Shown one piece after another: positions 16,585-25,850 of a stretch of DNA of 36,892 nt (positions are counted from its first letter, which is position 1; every line of letters starts with the position of its first letter). Source of the DNA: Campylobacterales bacterium (lineage in GTDB: Bacteria > Campylobacterota > Campylobacteria > Campylobacterales > QNZT01); NCBI GenBank assembly GCA_016744895.1, contig JADGDK010000006.1, positions 12,817-49,708 of the forward strand, read 5' to 3'. Both the position numbers and the translations under genes were made by a program. Below the pieces are notes generated by a model. It saw only the letters and a program-made list of their open reading frames with translations, made no database searches and had not been told where the DNA came from.

Positions 16585-17078
16585 TTTATACTCCGTATGG
16601 CTATTTGACTTCTTACTGCATCCAAAGCTTTTTGACTTGCAAACTTTATCGCTTCAAATCGTTTAGTATCAGAAATCAAAGAACTTGATTCAATAGGAAA
16701 ATCATAATCACCGGTTGTATAAATGTTATGTGATTTTCCACCTTTATCCTCATATCTTGTTTTTAGCCCAACATAGGTTTTATACGCGATAACATAACCA
16801 TTTTTATCATACTGAATAGGCATAAAAGATACAGAATTTAAATTGATATAAAATTTAGAATCTGCTTTATCTTTTGAGACGATATCTGATCGAAATTGAC
16901 TTACAATAGCTTCATTAAGGGCATCCTTAATCAACACACTATTTTCTGGATCTTCCAAAGAAATTGCCACTTCTGCATAGATTTTTTCACCCAAAACCTC
17001 TTTAGTATAAATAGAGGTGGGTTTATATCCACAAGAAACAAATAATAATACAACAAAGATAAGTGGATAAAGTCTCAT
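16581..17078 (-). CDS. lptE: LptE-like LPS-assembly lipoprotein
   Basis: LptE is the outer-membrane lipoprotein that plugs LptD and helps insert LPS into the outer leaflet. The 165-residue protein starts MRLYPLIFVVLLFVSCGYKP, with lipobox FVSC and Cys16 followed by the GYKP typical of LptE. The rest has the alternating pattern of two helices packed on a beta-sheet (VLIKDALNEAIVSQFRSD, KFYINLNSV, KFASQKALDAVRSQI). Sequence conservation in this family is low, so position is the stronger support: it lies 5 bases downstream of leuS, the same order as in E. coli (leuS-lptE) and, from memory, Cj1090c. The end overlaps the cyclase start by 4 bases. Confidence 0.85.
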   Translation of the reverse strand: MRLYPLIFVVLLFVSCGYKPTSIYTKEVLGEKIYAEVAISLEDPENSVLIKDALNEAIVSQFRSDIVSKDKADSKFYINLNSVSFMPIQYDKNGYVIAYKTYVGLKTRYEDKGGKSHNIYTTGDYDFPIESSSLISDTKRFEAIKFASQKALDAVRSQIAIRSIK

Positions 17079-17083
17079 ATTTC

Positions 17084-19525
17084 CTACTTTATAACAAAAT
17101 TAACCAATTTGTTTGGTACATAAATCTCTTTAATAATCTCTTTATCTGCAATCCATTTGGCACATGCCGTTTTTGAAAGGGCTAAAATTTCCTCTTTTGA
17201 TGCAGAAGCAGAGAGTTCAATTTCATCTCTTTTTTTACCATTTATAGTCAAAGCAAGTACTATAGTATCGACCGCAAACACTTCTTCAAGTACTTTTATC
17301 TCTTTAAAGTTCTCTAAATCAAAAAGTTTTTCACTAAGTTCCCAACAAATATGAGGAATAATTGGCTCAAGAACGTGCAATAATACAAAATACCCTTCAC
17401 TCCATACATCAGAATTTTTTTGATTGCTTAAAGCATTTAATGCTTCCATAGATGCTGCGATAACGGTATTAAAAGTAAAACTACCTTCATAAATCTCATT
17501 TGATTTTTTTAAAGCTTCATAAACTTTAGTACGGGCTAACTTCTCTTCTTTAGAAAGTGTACTGTGGTCAATTTGAACAAGAGCATTTTGTGCCCTAACA
17601 TTAGAAGAGCGATCTGTAAACTTTTTAATAAATTTAAAAGCACCTTCAACGGCACTATCATTCCACTCTAACTCTTTTACAGGAGGGGCAGCAAAAAGAA
17701 TAAATAGTCTTGCAGTATCTGCACCATACTTTTTGATAATCCCATCAGGATCAACCGTATTACCTTTTGATTTACTCATTTTAGAGCCATCTTTAAGCAC
17801 CATACCTTGTGTTAAAAGATTGGTAAAAGGTTCATCAATATTGATATACCCTAAATCTCGAAGTGCTTTAGTAAAAAACCGTGCATAAAGAAGATGGAGT
17901 ATGGCATGTTCAATTCCACCAACATACTGATCTACACCCATCCAATAACATGCATCATCACTACTAAAAGCTTCATTTTGGCTCACAGGCGTACAGTAAC
18001 GTAAAAAATACCAAGAGCTCTGTACAAAAGTATCCATTGTATCAGTCTCTCTTGTCGCATTTTCACCACACTTTGGACATGCACACTTTTTCCAGCTTTC
18101 ATGAGAATCAAGTGGATTCCCTTCACCTGTAATTTCTACATCATCAGGAAGCGTAATAGGCAAATTTTCAATCTTTTCAGGTACAAGACCACATGTTGGG
18201 CAGTGTACAAAAGGAAGCGCTGCACCCCAGTATCTTTGGCGAGAAATCCCCCAATCTCTGAGTTTATAATTGATTACTTTTTTTCCAAGACCCTCTTTTT
18301 CAAAGTGATAAATGATTGATTTTTTAGCTTTACTGTTTTTAGCACCATCAAACTCGCCACTATTTATAAGAACACCCTCTTCAGTATAGGCAGATGTACT
18401 AAGATCACTTTTAGGATCACTAATTACCTCTATCATAGGTAGACTGTATTTAGTTGCAAATTCATAATCTCTTTCGTCATGAGAAGGAACTGCCATAACA
18501 GCACCTCCACCATACCCAACAAGTACAAAGTTAGCAACCCAAACTGGAATTTTTGCACCTGTTAAAGGGTGTATTACTTCAAGTTCAAGATCAAGTCCCT
18601 CTTTTTCACCTACACCACGATCTCTTTCACTAACACTTTGCATTTTTTTAATTGCATCAATTTTCGTATCACTCAAAAGATTGTTCTCTATCAAATACTT
18701 AACAATCTCATGTTCAGGAGCAAGTGCTGTATAAGTGACACCATAAATAGTATCAGCCCTAGTCGTAAAAACAGTATACCCATCAAAATTATTTCCAAGT
18801 TTTTCCAAAGATTCTGAACTCAGTTTTAGATCAAACTCTAACCCTTCACTTCTACCAATCCAATTCTCTTGCATCGTCAAAACTTGCTTAGGCCAACCTG
18901 ATTCTAAAACTTTTAAATCATCTAAAAGTTCTTGTGCGTATTTTGTAATTTTGATATAAAAACCAGGCATATCTTTATGCTCAATTTCATTATCACATCT
19001 CCAGCAACATCCCTCAACCACTTGTTCATTTGCTAAAACAGTATGACAACTTTCACACCAATTTACACTCTGACTCTTCTCATACAAAAGTCCTTCTTCA
19101 TACATTTTAATGATAAATTCTTGTTCAAACTTTGTATAAAGTGGATCACTTGTAGCAAATTCTCGCTCTTTTGAGAAACTAAGTCCTAATGACTGCAACT
19201 CACCTCTCATATAGTCTATATTTTCATAAGTCCATTTTTTAGGATGGAGTTTATGTTTGATCGCAGCATTTTCAGCAGGCATACCGAAGCTATCCCAACC
19301 TATTGGATGAAGAACATTAAAACCTGAATTTCTATAATGTCTGGCTATGGCATCACTGATTGTATAATTTCTCACATGTCCCATGTGGATTCGTCCACTA
19401 GGATAAGGGAACATACTCAAAATATATTTTTTAGGTTTTTCTAAATCAGTTTTAGGTTCAAAACTTTTTCTCTCGTTCCAACTATTTTGCCATTTATTTT
19501 CAATTTCTGAAGGATTATATTCCAC
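17084..19525 (-). CDS. leuS: Leucyl-tRNA synthetase
   Basis: Charges tRNA-Leu in the cytoplasm. The 813-residue class I enzyme shows the HIGH-type motif [14 protein letters not shown] near residue 40, two zinc-ribbon-like cysteine clusters (CESCHTVLA...CCWRC and CPTCG...CPKCG), the CP1 editing domain ([35 protein letters not shown]), and KMSKSKGN near residue 572. The anticodon-binding region follows. The start is GTG at 19525 with AGGAG 6 bases upstream, which sits in the end of the DUF6394 gene. The order DUF6394-leuS-lptE fits a single transcript. Confidence 0.98.
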   Translation of the reverse strand: MEYNPSEIENKWQNSWNERKSFEPKTDLEKPKKYILSMFPYPSGRIHMGHVRNYTISDAIARHYRNSGFNVLHPIGWDSFGMPAENAAIKHKLHPKKWTYENIDYMRGELQSLGLSFSKEREFATSDPLYTKFEQEFIIKMYEEGLLYEKSQSVNWCESCHTVLANEQVVEGCCWRCDNEIEHKDMPGFYIKITKYAQELLDDLKVLESGWPKQVLTMQENWIGRSEGLEFDLKLSSESLEKLGNNFDGYTVFTTRADTIYGVTYTALAPEHEIVKYLIENNLLSDTKIDAIKKMQSVSERDRGVGEKEGLDLELEVIHPLTGAKIPVWVANFVLVGYGGGAVMAVPSHDERDYEFATKYSLPMIEVISDPKSDLSTSAYTEEGVLINSGEFDGAKNSKAKKSIIYHFEKEGLGKKVINYKLRDWGISRQRYWGAALPFVHCPTCGLVPEKIENLPITLPDDVEITGEGNPLDSHESWKKCACPKCGENATRETDTMDTFVQSSWYFLRYCTPVSQNEAFSSDDACYWMGVDQYVGGIEHAILHLLYARFFTKALRDLGYINIDEPFTNLLTQGMVLKDGSKMSKSKGNTVDPDGIIKKYGADTARLFILFAAPPVKELEWNDSAVEGAFKFIKKFTDRSSNVRAQNALVQIDHSTLSKEEKLARTKVYEALKKSNEIYEGSFTFNTVIAASMEALNALSNQKNSDVWSEGYFVLLHVLEPIIPHICWELSEKLFDLENFKEIKVLEEVFAVDTIVLALTINGKKRDEIELSASASKEEILALSKTACAKWIADKEIIKEIYVPNKLVNFVIK

Positions 19526-19533
19526 TCAAACTC

Positions 19534-19872
19534 CTAAAATTCTTCTTTTACTTTTGCTGATTCTACAAGGACTAATGCCATGGAGAAGATATTTGCTACT
19601 ACACCACCAATAGCCAATGCGATAGCTGTTTCTACATTTCCAATCAATTGCGCATAGATAAATGCAGGAATCAAGTGTAAATCAGCAACTAAAGATGAAG
19701 CAAAAAGTTCAGCTGAAAGTACATTTTTAACACCAATTTTTAAAAGTGTTGATACAAGATTGATACTTGCTGCAATAAAAAGTGCAGTAGTATTATGATC
19801 ATAGAGATACCCTGCTGTAGTAGTTAAACTCATCAATGCAAAAAATATAAATATTACTCGTCCCCAATCCAT
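19534..19872 (-). CDS. DUF6394-type small integral membrane protein
   Basis: A 112-residue, very hydrophobic protein with about four membrane segments (VIFIFFALMSLTTTAGYLY, TALFIAASINLVSTLLKIG, LIPAFIYAQLIG, AIALAIGGVVANIFSMALVLVES). I recognise it as the conserved Campylobacterota family annotated DUF6394, which has no known function. It lies 8 bases upstream of leuS and shares the ribosome site region with it. Its position between secF and leuS is, from memory, the same in other Campylobacterota. The 144-base leader upstream holds strong hairpins. Confidence 0.85.
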   Translation of the reverse strand: MDWGRVIFIFFALMSLTTTAGYLYDHNTTALFIAASINLVSTLLKIGVKNVLSAELFASSLVADLHLIPAFIYAQLIGNVETAIALAIGGVVANIFSMALVLVESAKVKEEF

Positions 19873-19906
19873 TGGAAAATCCTTTATAGTTTTTTATTTT
19901 AATCAC

Positions 19907-19932
19907 GCAATAGGGAAGTAATTCCCTATTGC
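19907..19932. repeat. Perfect 11-bp hairpin in the secF-DUF6394 gap
   Basis: GCAATAGGGAA at 19907-19917 pairs perfectly with TTCCCTATTGC at 19922-19932 around a GTAA loop. In transcription order (minus strand) it lies about 35 bases before the DUF6394 ATG. It is followed by GTGATTAAAATAAAA rather than a T-run, so it does not look like an intrinsic terminator. It may be a leader structure, an RNase-processing site or part of an intergenic repeat. Confidence 0.65.
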
Positions 19933-20016
19933 TACGCTAACGCTAAGTTTTCCTCAGCAGAAGGCTCACGCACAGATAAACCGTGCTAAGCGTATAAATT
20001 ATATAACAATTTTTTG
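19933..20016. other. Gene-free remainder of the secF-DUF6394 gap with short repeats
   Basis: This stretch is more GC-rich than the flanking genes and contains the near-direct repeats CGCTAACGCTAAG and GCTAAGCG, plus GCAC/GTGC around AGATAAACC that could form a small stem. A 7-bp hairpin, ATAACAA with TTGTTAT (20003-20020), overlaps the secF stop. I find no ORF. Together with the 11-bp hairpin it may be a degenerate intergenic repeat element. Confidence 0.45.
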
Positions 20017-20988
20017 TTATAGTGTGCCACCCTCGTATTGGGCTCTCATTTTCTCTTTTTCGATTCTTAGCTTCTCTTTTCTTGCTTCATTTGTTTTATA
20101 ACCTTCTACATCAAATCCAAGCCATTTTAAAAATGGTGAAGCTATAAAGATTGAACTATAAGTTCCAACAACTACACCTACAAGCATAGTAAAACTAAAT
20201 CCACTAATAATCTCTCCACCAAATAGGTAAAGTGTTAGAACAACAAAAAATGTTGTTAGTGACGTTAATGTCGTACGTGACAAGGTTTTAGTAATTGACT
20301 CATTAATAATTTGAAATAGATCAAATATTTTAGACTCACGAATACCCTCACGAATTCTATCAAATACAATAATCGTATCATTAAGTGAATACCCCATGAT
20401 TGTTAAGATCGCAGCCAAAATATCAAGATTTACATCAATTTGAAATAGCGCAATCATACCAAGAGCAATAGAGACATCATGGACAAGTGCAAATACTGAT
20501 GCCACACCAAATCGCCACTCAAAACGAAATGCAATATAGATTAAAATGGCTACAATTGAAAGCAGCATCGCCATAAGCCCTTTTTCACGAAGCTCACTTC
20601 CCACTTTTGGTCCAACCATATCAACCCTACGAACTTCAAAATCTCCAGTTCCATTCAATAAAACTTTGATCTCATCACCAATATCACTACCAACAGAAGT
20701 TGTTGAAGTAGGAATTTTAATAATCACCTCTTCAGGCGCTCCAAACTCTGTCACACTTGCGGAGCTATACTTATCAACTTTAGTTACAGCATCTCTAATT
20801 TTATTTATAGGTGCCGGTGTATCATATTTTACTTGTACTAGTGTTCCTCCAGAAAAGTCGATACCATAATTAAGTCCTTTAGTAAACACAAGTGCCCATG
20901 AAGCTAAAATAAGAAAAGCAGAAAAAGCAATAAACATCTTACTTTTTCCCATAAAATCATGTATTTTGTGTGATTTAAAAAATTCCAT
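20017..20988 (-). CDS. secF: Protein translocase subunit SecF
   Basis: With SecD and YajC it uses the proton gradient to complete protein export through SecYEG. The 323-residue protein has an N-terminal membrane segment, then LNYGIDFSGGTLVQVKYD, the SecF/SecD hallmark, a small periplasmic domain, and five further membrane helices. IMGYSLNDTIIVFDRIRE at about 195-212 is the conserved D4 motif. The ATG overlaps the SecD stop by one base (TAATG), so translation is coupled. A hairpin overlaps its stop codon, and a 144-base gap separates it from DUF6394. Confidence 0.97.
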   Translation of the reverse strand: MEFFKSHKIHDFMGKSKMFIAFSAFLILASWALVFTKGLNYGIDFSGGTLVQVKYDTPAPINKIRDAVTKVDKYSSASVTEFGAPEEVIIKIPTSTTSVGSDIGDEIKVLLNGTGDFEVRRVDMVGPKVGSELREKGLMAMLLSIVAILIYIAFRFEWRFGVASVFALVHDVSIALGMIALFQIDVNLDILAAILTIMGYSLNDTIIVFDRIREGIRESKIFDLFQIINESITKTLSRTTLTSLTTFFVVLTLYLFGGEIISGFSFTMLVGVVVGTYSSIFIASPFLKWLGFDVEGYKTNEARKEKLRIEKEKMRAQYEGGTL

Positions 20989-22553
20989 TATTTTGCCTCC
21001 TTTTTAATACCGAACCATTTTCGAAGATCTTTACTTTTGTTAATACGTGTGTATAAAAGATCATAAACGCCATGTGTACCTAAAATTGCAGTCAACATAG
21101 AAGCTAAAATACCAATACTAATAGTCAATGAAAACCCTTTAATAGGTCCTGTACCATAGGCATAAAGTATCACAGCTGCAATAAGTGTTGTGATATTTGC
21201 ATCCAAAATTGCAGTTAATGCATTTGAATAACCCTTCTCTATTGCTGTTTTTATGGTTGCTCCACTGTTTAAAAGTTCACGAACCCGCTCATTAATAATA
21301 ACATTGGCATCCACTGCCATACCTACAGTAAGGACAATACCAGCCATACCAGGAAGCGTGAGTGTTGCTCCAAACATTGCCATAACAGCAACAATTATAA
21401 ACAGATTTGCGACAAGTGCGAGATCAGCAATAAGTCCTGCATAACCATAATAAAAGATCATAAAGAAAAAGACCAATGCAAATCCAGCAATCAGCGCCAT
21501 TAAACTTGCTTGGATACTATCAGCTCCTAAAGAGGGGCCAACACTTCTTTTTTCAAGCAGTTCAACTGGTGCTAAAAGTGCTCCAGATCTTAAAGCAATC
21601 GCAACATCACTCGCTTCTGCCATAGAAAAACCACCAGATATTTGACCACTTCCTCCACCAATTCTTTCACGAATCACTGGAGCACTATAAACAATACCAT
21701 CTAAAACAACAGCCATTCTATTTCCAACATTATCACCTGAAAAATTACCAAAGATTTTAGCCCCTGCAGAATTGAGTGAAAAATTAATTATCGGTTGATT
21801 AGATTCATTAAAAGCAACTCTTGCATCAGTTAACATGCTACCATCTAAAATCGGAACTTCTTTAAGTAAATGTTTCTCTTTTTTATTCACATCGTTTAAA
21901 ATTACATCACCATACTCAGCAGCGCCTGCTTCGCTCAATGTATAAACTTGATCTGCTCTTTTTTCATCTACAGCCATCATTTGGAGATATGCCGGTTTTG
22001 CTATAAGCTCACGAGCTCTCTTTTCATCTTCTTGAGTTTTAATACCAGGAAGCTCTACTAAAATCTTATCAAGACCTTGTTTTGCGACTGTAGGTTCAGC
22101 CAAACCAAATTGATCTAAACGATTACGAATCGTATCAACAGCTTGTTTAATTGCATAATCTTTTACTACAATTTTTTCAGCATCAGTTAGTGTGATGGTA
22201 TAATTAAGTGCTTCTTTTTCAACATTTAAGCCCTGAATTTCAGTCAACATTTTATCAATATATTGAATTTCATCTTTATCCAAAAGTTCAAATGTAATGA
22301 CCTCTTCACGGATTTTTAAATCATCAATAATAATATCATTGTCATCAGTTGAAAATTTAATACTTGAAGCGATTGTTTTGATCTTTGACTTAATAGCTTC
22401 TTCAGTTTTGACACCTAAAAGCATATGAAGACCACCTTGTAGATCAAGCCCTAAATTTATCTTGGAGCCTTTTTCTGTCTGCAAAAAAGATGGCATTGAC
22501 ATCACAACACCAAATATAATTGCGACTATAAATATAATAAGTCTATAAGTCAT
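20988..22553 (-). CDS. secD: Protein translocase subunit SecD
   Basis: Forms the SecDF motor that pulls exported proteins on the periplasmic side. The 521-residue protein has an N-terminal helix, INLGLDLQGGLHMLLGV (motif D1), a large periplasmic P1 domain, GGGSGQISGGFSMAEASDVAIALRSGALLAPVELLEKRSVGPSLG at the end of that domain, and five helices including the D4-like GMAVDANVIINERVRE. It ends one base into secF and begins 10 bases after yajC. Length is shorter than E. coli SecD (615), as in Campylobacter. Confidence 0.98.
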   Translation of the reverse strand: MTYRLIIFIVAIIFGVVMSMPSFLQTEKGSKINLGLDLQGGLHMLLGVKTEEAIKSKIKTIASSIKFSTDDNDIIIDDLKIREEVITFELLDKDEIQYIDKMLTEIQGLNVEKEALNYTITLTDAEKIVVKDYAIKQAVDTIRNRLDQFGLAEPTVAKQGLDKILVELPGIKTQEDEKRARELIAKPAYLQMMAVDEKRADQVYTLSEAGAAEYGDVILNDVNKKEKHLLKEVPILDGSMLTDARVAFNESNQPIINFSLNSAGAKIFGNFSGDNVGNRMAVVLDGIVYSAPVIRERIGGGSGQISGGFSMAEASDVAIALRSGALLAPVELLEKRSVGPSLGADSIQASLMALIAGFALVFFFMIFYYGYAGLIADLALVANLFIIVAVMAMFGATLTLPGMAGIVLTVGMAVDANVIINERVRELLNSGATIKTAIEKGYSNALTAILDANITTLIAAVILYAYGTGPIKGFSLTISIGILASMLTAILGTHGVYDLLYTRINKSKDLRKWFGIKKEAK

Positions 22554-22563
22554 CTATATCAGC

Positions 22564-22842
22564 CTATGCCTCTTCTTTTCTTGCGATAAACTCTCTTGAG
22601 ATTTTAACAACCGTATCGTCGTTAAGCTTTGCTTTGATAAAATCCTCTTCAGCTTTAACAACTTCGCAGATTAATCCACCGCTTGTGGTGATTTTATCAC
22701 CTTTTTTGAGTGATTCAAGCATCTCTTTGTGCTGCTTTGCCTGTTTTTGTTGAGGCCTAATTATTAGAAAATAAAAAATTCCAAATAAAACAACTAACGG
22801 TAACATTGATGCTAAAATACTTCCTTGCTCTTGCATACCCAT
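22564..22842 (-). CDS. yajC: Preprotein translocase accessory subunit YajC
   Basis: A small inner-membrane protein associated with SecDF. The 92 residues comprise one membrane helix (LPLVVLFGIFYFLIIRPQQKQAKQ, the YajC signature) and a cytoplasmic SH3-like tail with GDKITTSGGLICEV. Two ATGs lie close together. The second (22836) has AGGA at a better distance than the first, so the protein may be two residues shorter. Its 5' end overlaps the 5' end of lnt on the opposite strand by about 34 bases, so its promoter must lie inside lnt. Confidence 0.97.
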   Translation of the reverse strand: MGMQEQGSILASMLPLVVLFGIFYFLIIRPQQKQAKQHKEMLESLKKGDKITTSGGLICEVVKAEEDFIKAKLNDDTVVKISREFIARKEEA

Positions 22843-24086
22843 CCTTTAAGGTTAAAAATTTAAGTGGATATTTTACCACTACTAAGATAACAGAAGGCTT
22901 TTTAGCTGCAGCCTTACTTTCATTTTTTATATATCTTTCACATTATGAAATCTTCGATCAAACTATTTTATATACTATCAACTCCCTCAACGCAGTTTTG
23001 GGTTTTTATCTACTACTTACAGCCGATAAAAAAACACTTTTTTGGTCTGGCTTTTTTATCGGTGCATTTTGGTTTTACTGGATTGGATTTTCCTTTAGGT
23101 ATTATGATGCAAGTTTTGTAATTCCTCTGATGATTTTATTTGTTAATTTGTCCTATGGCATTATATTTTGGATTATTGGCATCTTTAAAAATCCCCTTAC
23201 AAGAGTCATTCTCATTGTATCTCTTAGTTTTGTTCATCCACTCAGTTTTAATTGGTTTGTACCAGAACTATCACTTATAGACAGTTATTTTGGAATTACA
23301 AAATGGCAATTTGGATTTTTTCTACTTGCTATTGCACTTTTTATAACGTTAAAATCATGGTATAAGGCAATAGCAGTTTTACTATTTTTGGGAAGCATCA
23401 ATTATAATACACAAGCATCTTTACCACTCTCTAAACAAAAAATTTATCTCTCACAAACTTCAGTAGAACAAGATATCAAGTGGGAAGATACTTATAGAGA
23501 TGAATCCATTCAAAACAACTTAAACATTATCTACAAAGCAATACAAGAACAACACGAAATCGTAGTTTTGAGTGAAAGTGCTTTTGCTCTATTTTTAAAT
23601 GTGGAACTGCAATTAATGGAAAAATTAAAATTACTTTCCAAGGAGATAACAATCGTAGTTGGAGCACTATATGCCGATGAAAGAGATGCTTATAACTCTA
23701 CATACTATTTTATCGATGCTAAAGTTACAATTGCAAATAAAGTGATGTTAGTACCCTTTGGTGAAGAGATACCACTTCCTAAATTCTTAGCAAAGATTAT
23801 TAATGATATTTTTTACAACGGTGCAGAAGATTATAAAACTGCAGAACATCCAACAGATGTAGAAATTGATGGTGAACTATTTAGAAACGCAATTTGCTAT
23901 GAAGCGACAAGGGAAGAGTTATTTGAAGGTGATCCAAAATTTATGATTGCTACAAGTAACAATGCATGGTTTACACCCTCAATCGAGCCTACATTACAAA
24001 AGATGTTACTTCGTTATTTTTCAAAAAAACATAATACTGTGATTTATCACTGTGCAAATAAAGGTGGAACTACGATTATTCACTAA
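22809..24086 (+). CDS. lnt: Apolipoprotein N-acyltransferase
   Basis: Adds the third acyl chain to the N-terminal cysteine of lipoproteins in the inner membrane. The N-terminal half has about five or six membrane helices, and the C-terminal half is a nitrilase-like domain. The catalytic triad is visible: Glu in VVLSESAF (about 256), Lys in NKVMLVPFGEE (about 311) and Cys in NAICYE (about 363). The ORF track begins at TTG 22806. I prefer the ATG one codon later, since neither start has a strong ribosome site. At about 425 residues it is shorter than E. coli (512) and ends where the last strands and final helix would be, which I believe is usual in Campylobacterota but cannot verify. The 3' end overlaps the convergent asparagine-synthase-like gene by 11 bases. 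Confidence 0.92.
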   Translation: MLKYFLALAYPSFKVKNLSGYFTTTKITEGFLAAALLSFFIYLSHYEIFDQTILYTINSLNAVLGFYLLLTADKKTLFWSGFFIGAFWFYWIGFSFRYYDASFVIPLMILFVNLSYGIIFWIIGIFKNPLTRVILIVSLSFVHPLSFNWFVPELSLIDSYFGITKWQFGFFLLAIALFITLKSWYKAIAVLLFLGSINYNTQASLPLSKQKIYLSQTSVEQDIKWEDTYRDESIQNNLNIIYKAIQEQHEIVVLSESAFALFLNVELQLMEKLKLLSKEITIVVGALYADERDAYNSTYYFIDAKVTIANKVMLVPFGEEIPLPKFLAKIINDIFYNGAEDYKTAEHPTDVEIDGELFRNAICYEATREELFEGDPKFMIATSNNAWFTPSIEPTLQKMLLRYFSKKHNTVIYHCANKGGTTIIH

Positions 24087-25848
24087 ACCAATGTTCATAC
24101 CAGATCTGGAAAATTAAAACATTCCAGATATTTTGTTCATCATAGTGAGAATCAGAGGTTAAAAAACGCTCTTTAAGATTTAGTACTTCATCAGGTCTAA
24201 AAATTCCCTCTTTTCTTAAGCGTTCTTCATTTATATAAGTATCTAACAGTGCTCTTGACTCAGTTTTCAACATTTTTCCTGCTGGAACACTAAATCCTTT
24301 TTTGGGACGATCAATAAGTTTAGAAGGAAGGTATTTTTGTAGTATTTTATGTAAAATATATTTATTTGTACCATTTTTTCGTTTGACATCTACATCAACT
24401 GTGGCCAAAAACTCCACAAATTTTCTATCAAGATAAGGCACCTTTGGAGAGAGTTGGTGTGCTCCTGCTGCATATGAGAATTTTGTTAAAAGATTATCAC
24501 TTACATAGCTTTTAAACATCAATGGAAATAGCTTATCTAAAAGATGTACATGGGGTTTTGATTGTATCTTTTTAAATTCCATCTCTTTTTCGTACACTGG
24601 AGATATAAGAAGCTTTTTTACAATACCAAAACTTAATGTCATATCTTTATATTTCCATATATTCTCAATATTTTTTTGCTTTAACATTTTTGATAGTTTG
24701 GCATATCTTGTACGTATAGAAAAAGGTTTGAGTATATAAGATATGAGTAATCTTATTGGGTATGGTATTTTATTTATTAAATTTACCCTCTGTATAAATC
24801 CAGAAGAAGCAAAAATTTCATCCCCACCTTCACCACCAAAAAGAATTTTTACATTATCACTTGATTTTTTACTAATTAACATAGTAGGAAGTGCTGCCAT
24901 ATCAGCTAATGGTTCATCATAAACTTCAGCAAAACACATAAGCCGTGACTCTAAATAGTGAGAATTAAAATAGTATTCACTATGTTTTACATTCAAATGC
25001 TCTGCTATTTTTTGTGCAAATGGTGCTTCATCCAATTCATGGTTATCAAATCCAACCGTAAAAGTCTGAAGATCAATAGTTTTATCACAACTTAATAAAG
25101 AAGTAAGTGCACTACTATCATAACCACCACTCAAAAATGTACCCACTTTTTTAGAATTTCCTACTTTTGATTTTATCGCTGAATGTAAAAGTCTTTCACT
25201 TGTGTTGATAATCTCTGCTTCACTCATGTTCACTTTAGGCAAATTATAAAAATCAACAATATCCCAATATTTTTCTTCTTCTAGTGCTTTACTTGCAAGG
25301 TCAAATTTCATAAAATGAGAAGTTTTAACTTTATAGCAGTCCATAAACATAGTGTTTGGCTGAAAAATATAACTATATTGGAGATATTGACCAAGTGTGT
25401 CAAAATTGATCTCTTTTTTAAAAAGGGAGCAATGTTTAAATGATTTTAAACTGTTTGAAAATAAAATAATATCATCTGTTTGATAATAGTATTGATTGGT
25501 TAATCCAAAGTGATCACGAGTGAGATAAAACTGATCTCTACGCTTATCGTATAAAGTTAACGAAAAAACACCTTCAACCTTATCTAACACCTCTTGTATT
25601 TCGAGATCTCTTAAAAGTTCTAATAGTTTCATTGGTGAGAACTCTTTTGACTCTATTGCACCATTAATCAACAATACAAAATAGGCATCTTCTACAAGTG
25701 TAATTGAATCATCTGATGAAGGTGCAGAAAAATAGATATTGGCATATTTATTTCTAATTTTGATCTCTTTATAATTATCTGCTATATCTATATTCAAATT
25801 AAGTTCATTTTGTTTTGAATAATCAATATAGCAATAATTGAAACTCAT
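24076..25848 (-). CDS. Asparagine synthase-like protein with degenerate glutaminase half
   Basis: A 590-residue paralogue of the AsnB encoded two genes upstream. The C-terminal ATP-pyrophosphatase half is intact: FLSGGYDSSALTSLL (PP-loop), YDEPLADMAALPT, LFGGEGGDEIFA, then the late motifs VPYLDRKFVEFLA and PKKGFSVPAG. The N-terminal half is not a working glutaminase: it begins MSFNYCYIDY and lacks the Met-Cys-Gly start whose cysteine is the nucleophile. The HRRLSI and SHSDTEV blocks are gone, although NGAIES, DHFGL and the second half of the fold remain. It may use free ammonia, take ammonia from the partner, or join a different amine to a carboxylate. The stop overlaps lnt by 11 bases. In a polysaccharide locus, amidation of a uronic acid is plausible. 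Confidence 0.88.
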   Translation of the reverse strand: MSFNYCYIDYSKQNELNLNIDIADNYKEIKIRNKYANIYFSAPSSDDSITLVEDAYFVLLINGAIESKEFSPMKLLELLRDLEIQEVLDKVEGVFSLTLYDKRRDQFYLTRDHFGLTNQYYYQTDDIILFSNSLKSFKHCSLFKKEINFDTLGQYLQYSYIFQPNTMFMDCYKVKTSHFMKFDLASKALEEEKYWDIVDFYNLPKVNMSEAEIINTSERLLHSAIKSKVGNSKKVGTFLSGGYDSSALTSLLSCDKTIDLQTFTVGFDNHELDEAPFAQKIAEHLNVKHSEYYFNSHYLESRLMCFAEVYDEPLADMAALPTMLISKKSSDNVKILFGGEGGDEIFASSGFIQRVNLINKIPYPIRLLISYILKPFSIRTRYAKLSKMLKQKNIENIWKYKDMTLSFGIVKKLLISPVYEKEMEFKKIQSKPHVHLLDKLFPLMFKSYVSDNLLTKFSYAAGAHQLSPKVPYLDRKFVEFLATVDVDVKRKNGTNKYILHKILQKYLPSKLIDRPKKGFSVPAGKMLKTESRALLDTYINEERLRKEGIFRPDEVLNLKERFLTSDSHYDEQNIWNVLIFQIWYEHWFSE

Positions 25849-25850
25849 AA

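Noticed and set aside
19907-19932. Intrinsic terminator after secF
   Set aside because: The stem is strong but no T-run follows on the minus strand and it is closer to the next gene than to secF; kept only as a hairpin.
20546-20869. 107-codon plus-strand ORF in secF
   Set aside because: Antisense shadow of the secF periplasmic domain with no ribosome site or family resemblance.
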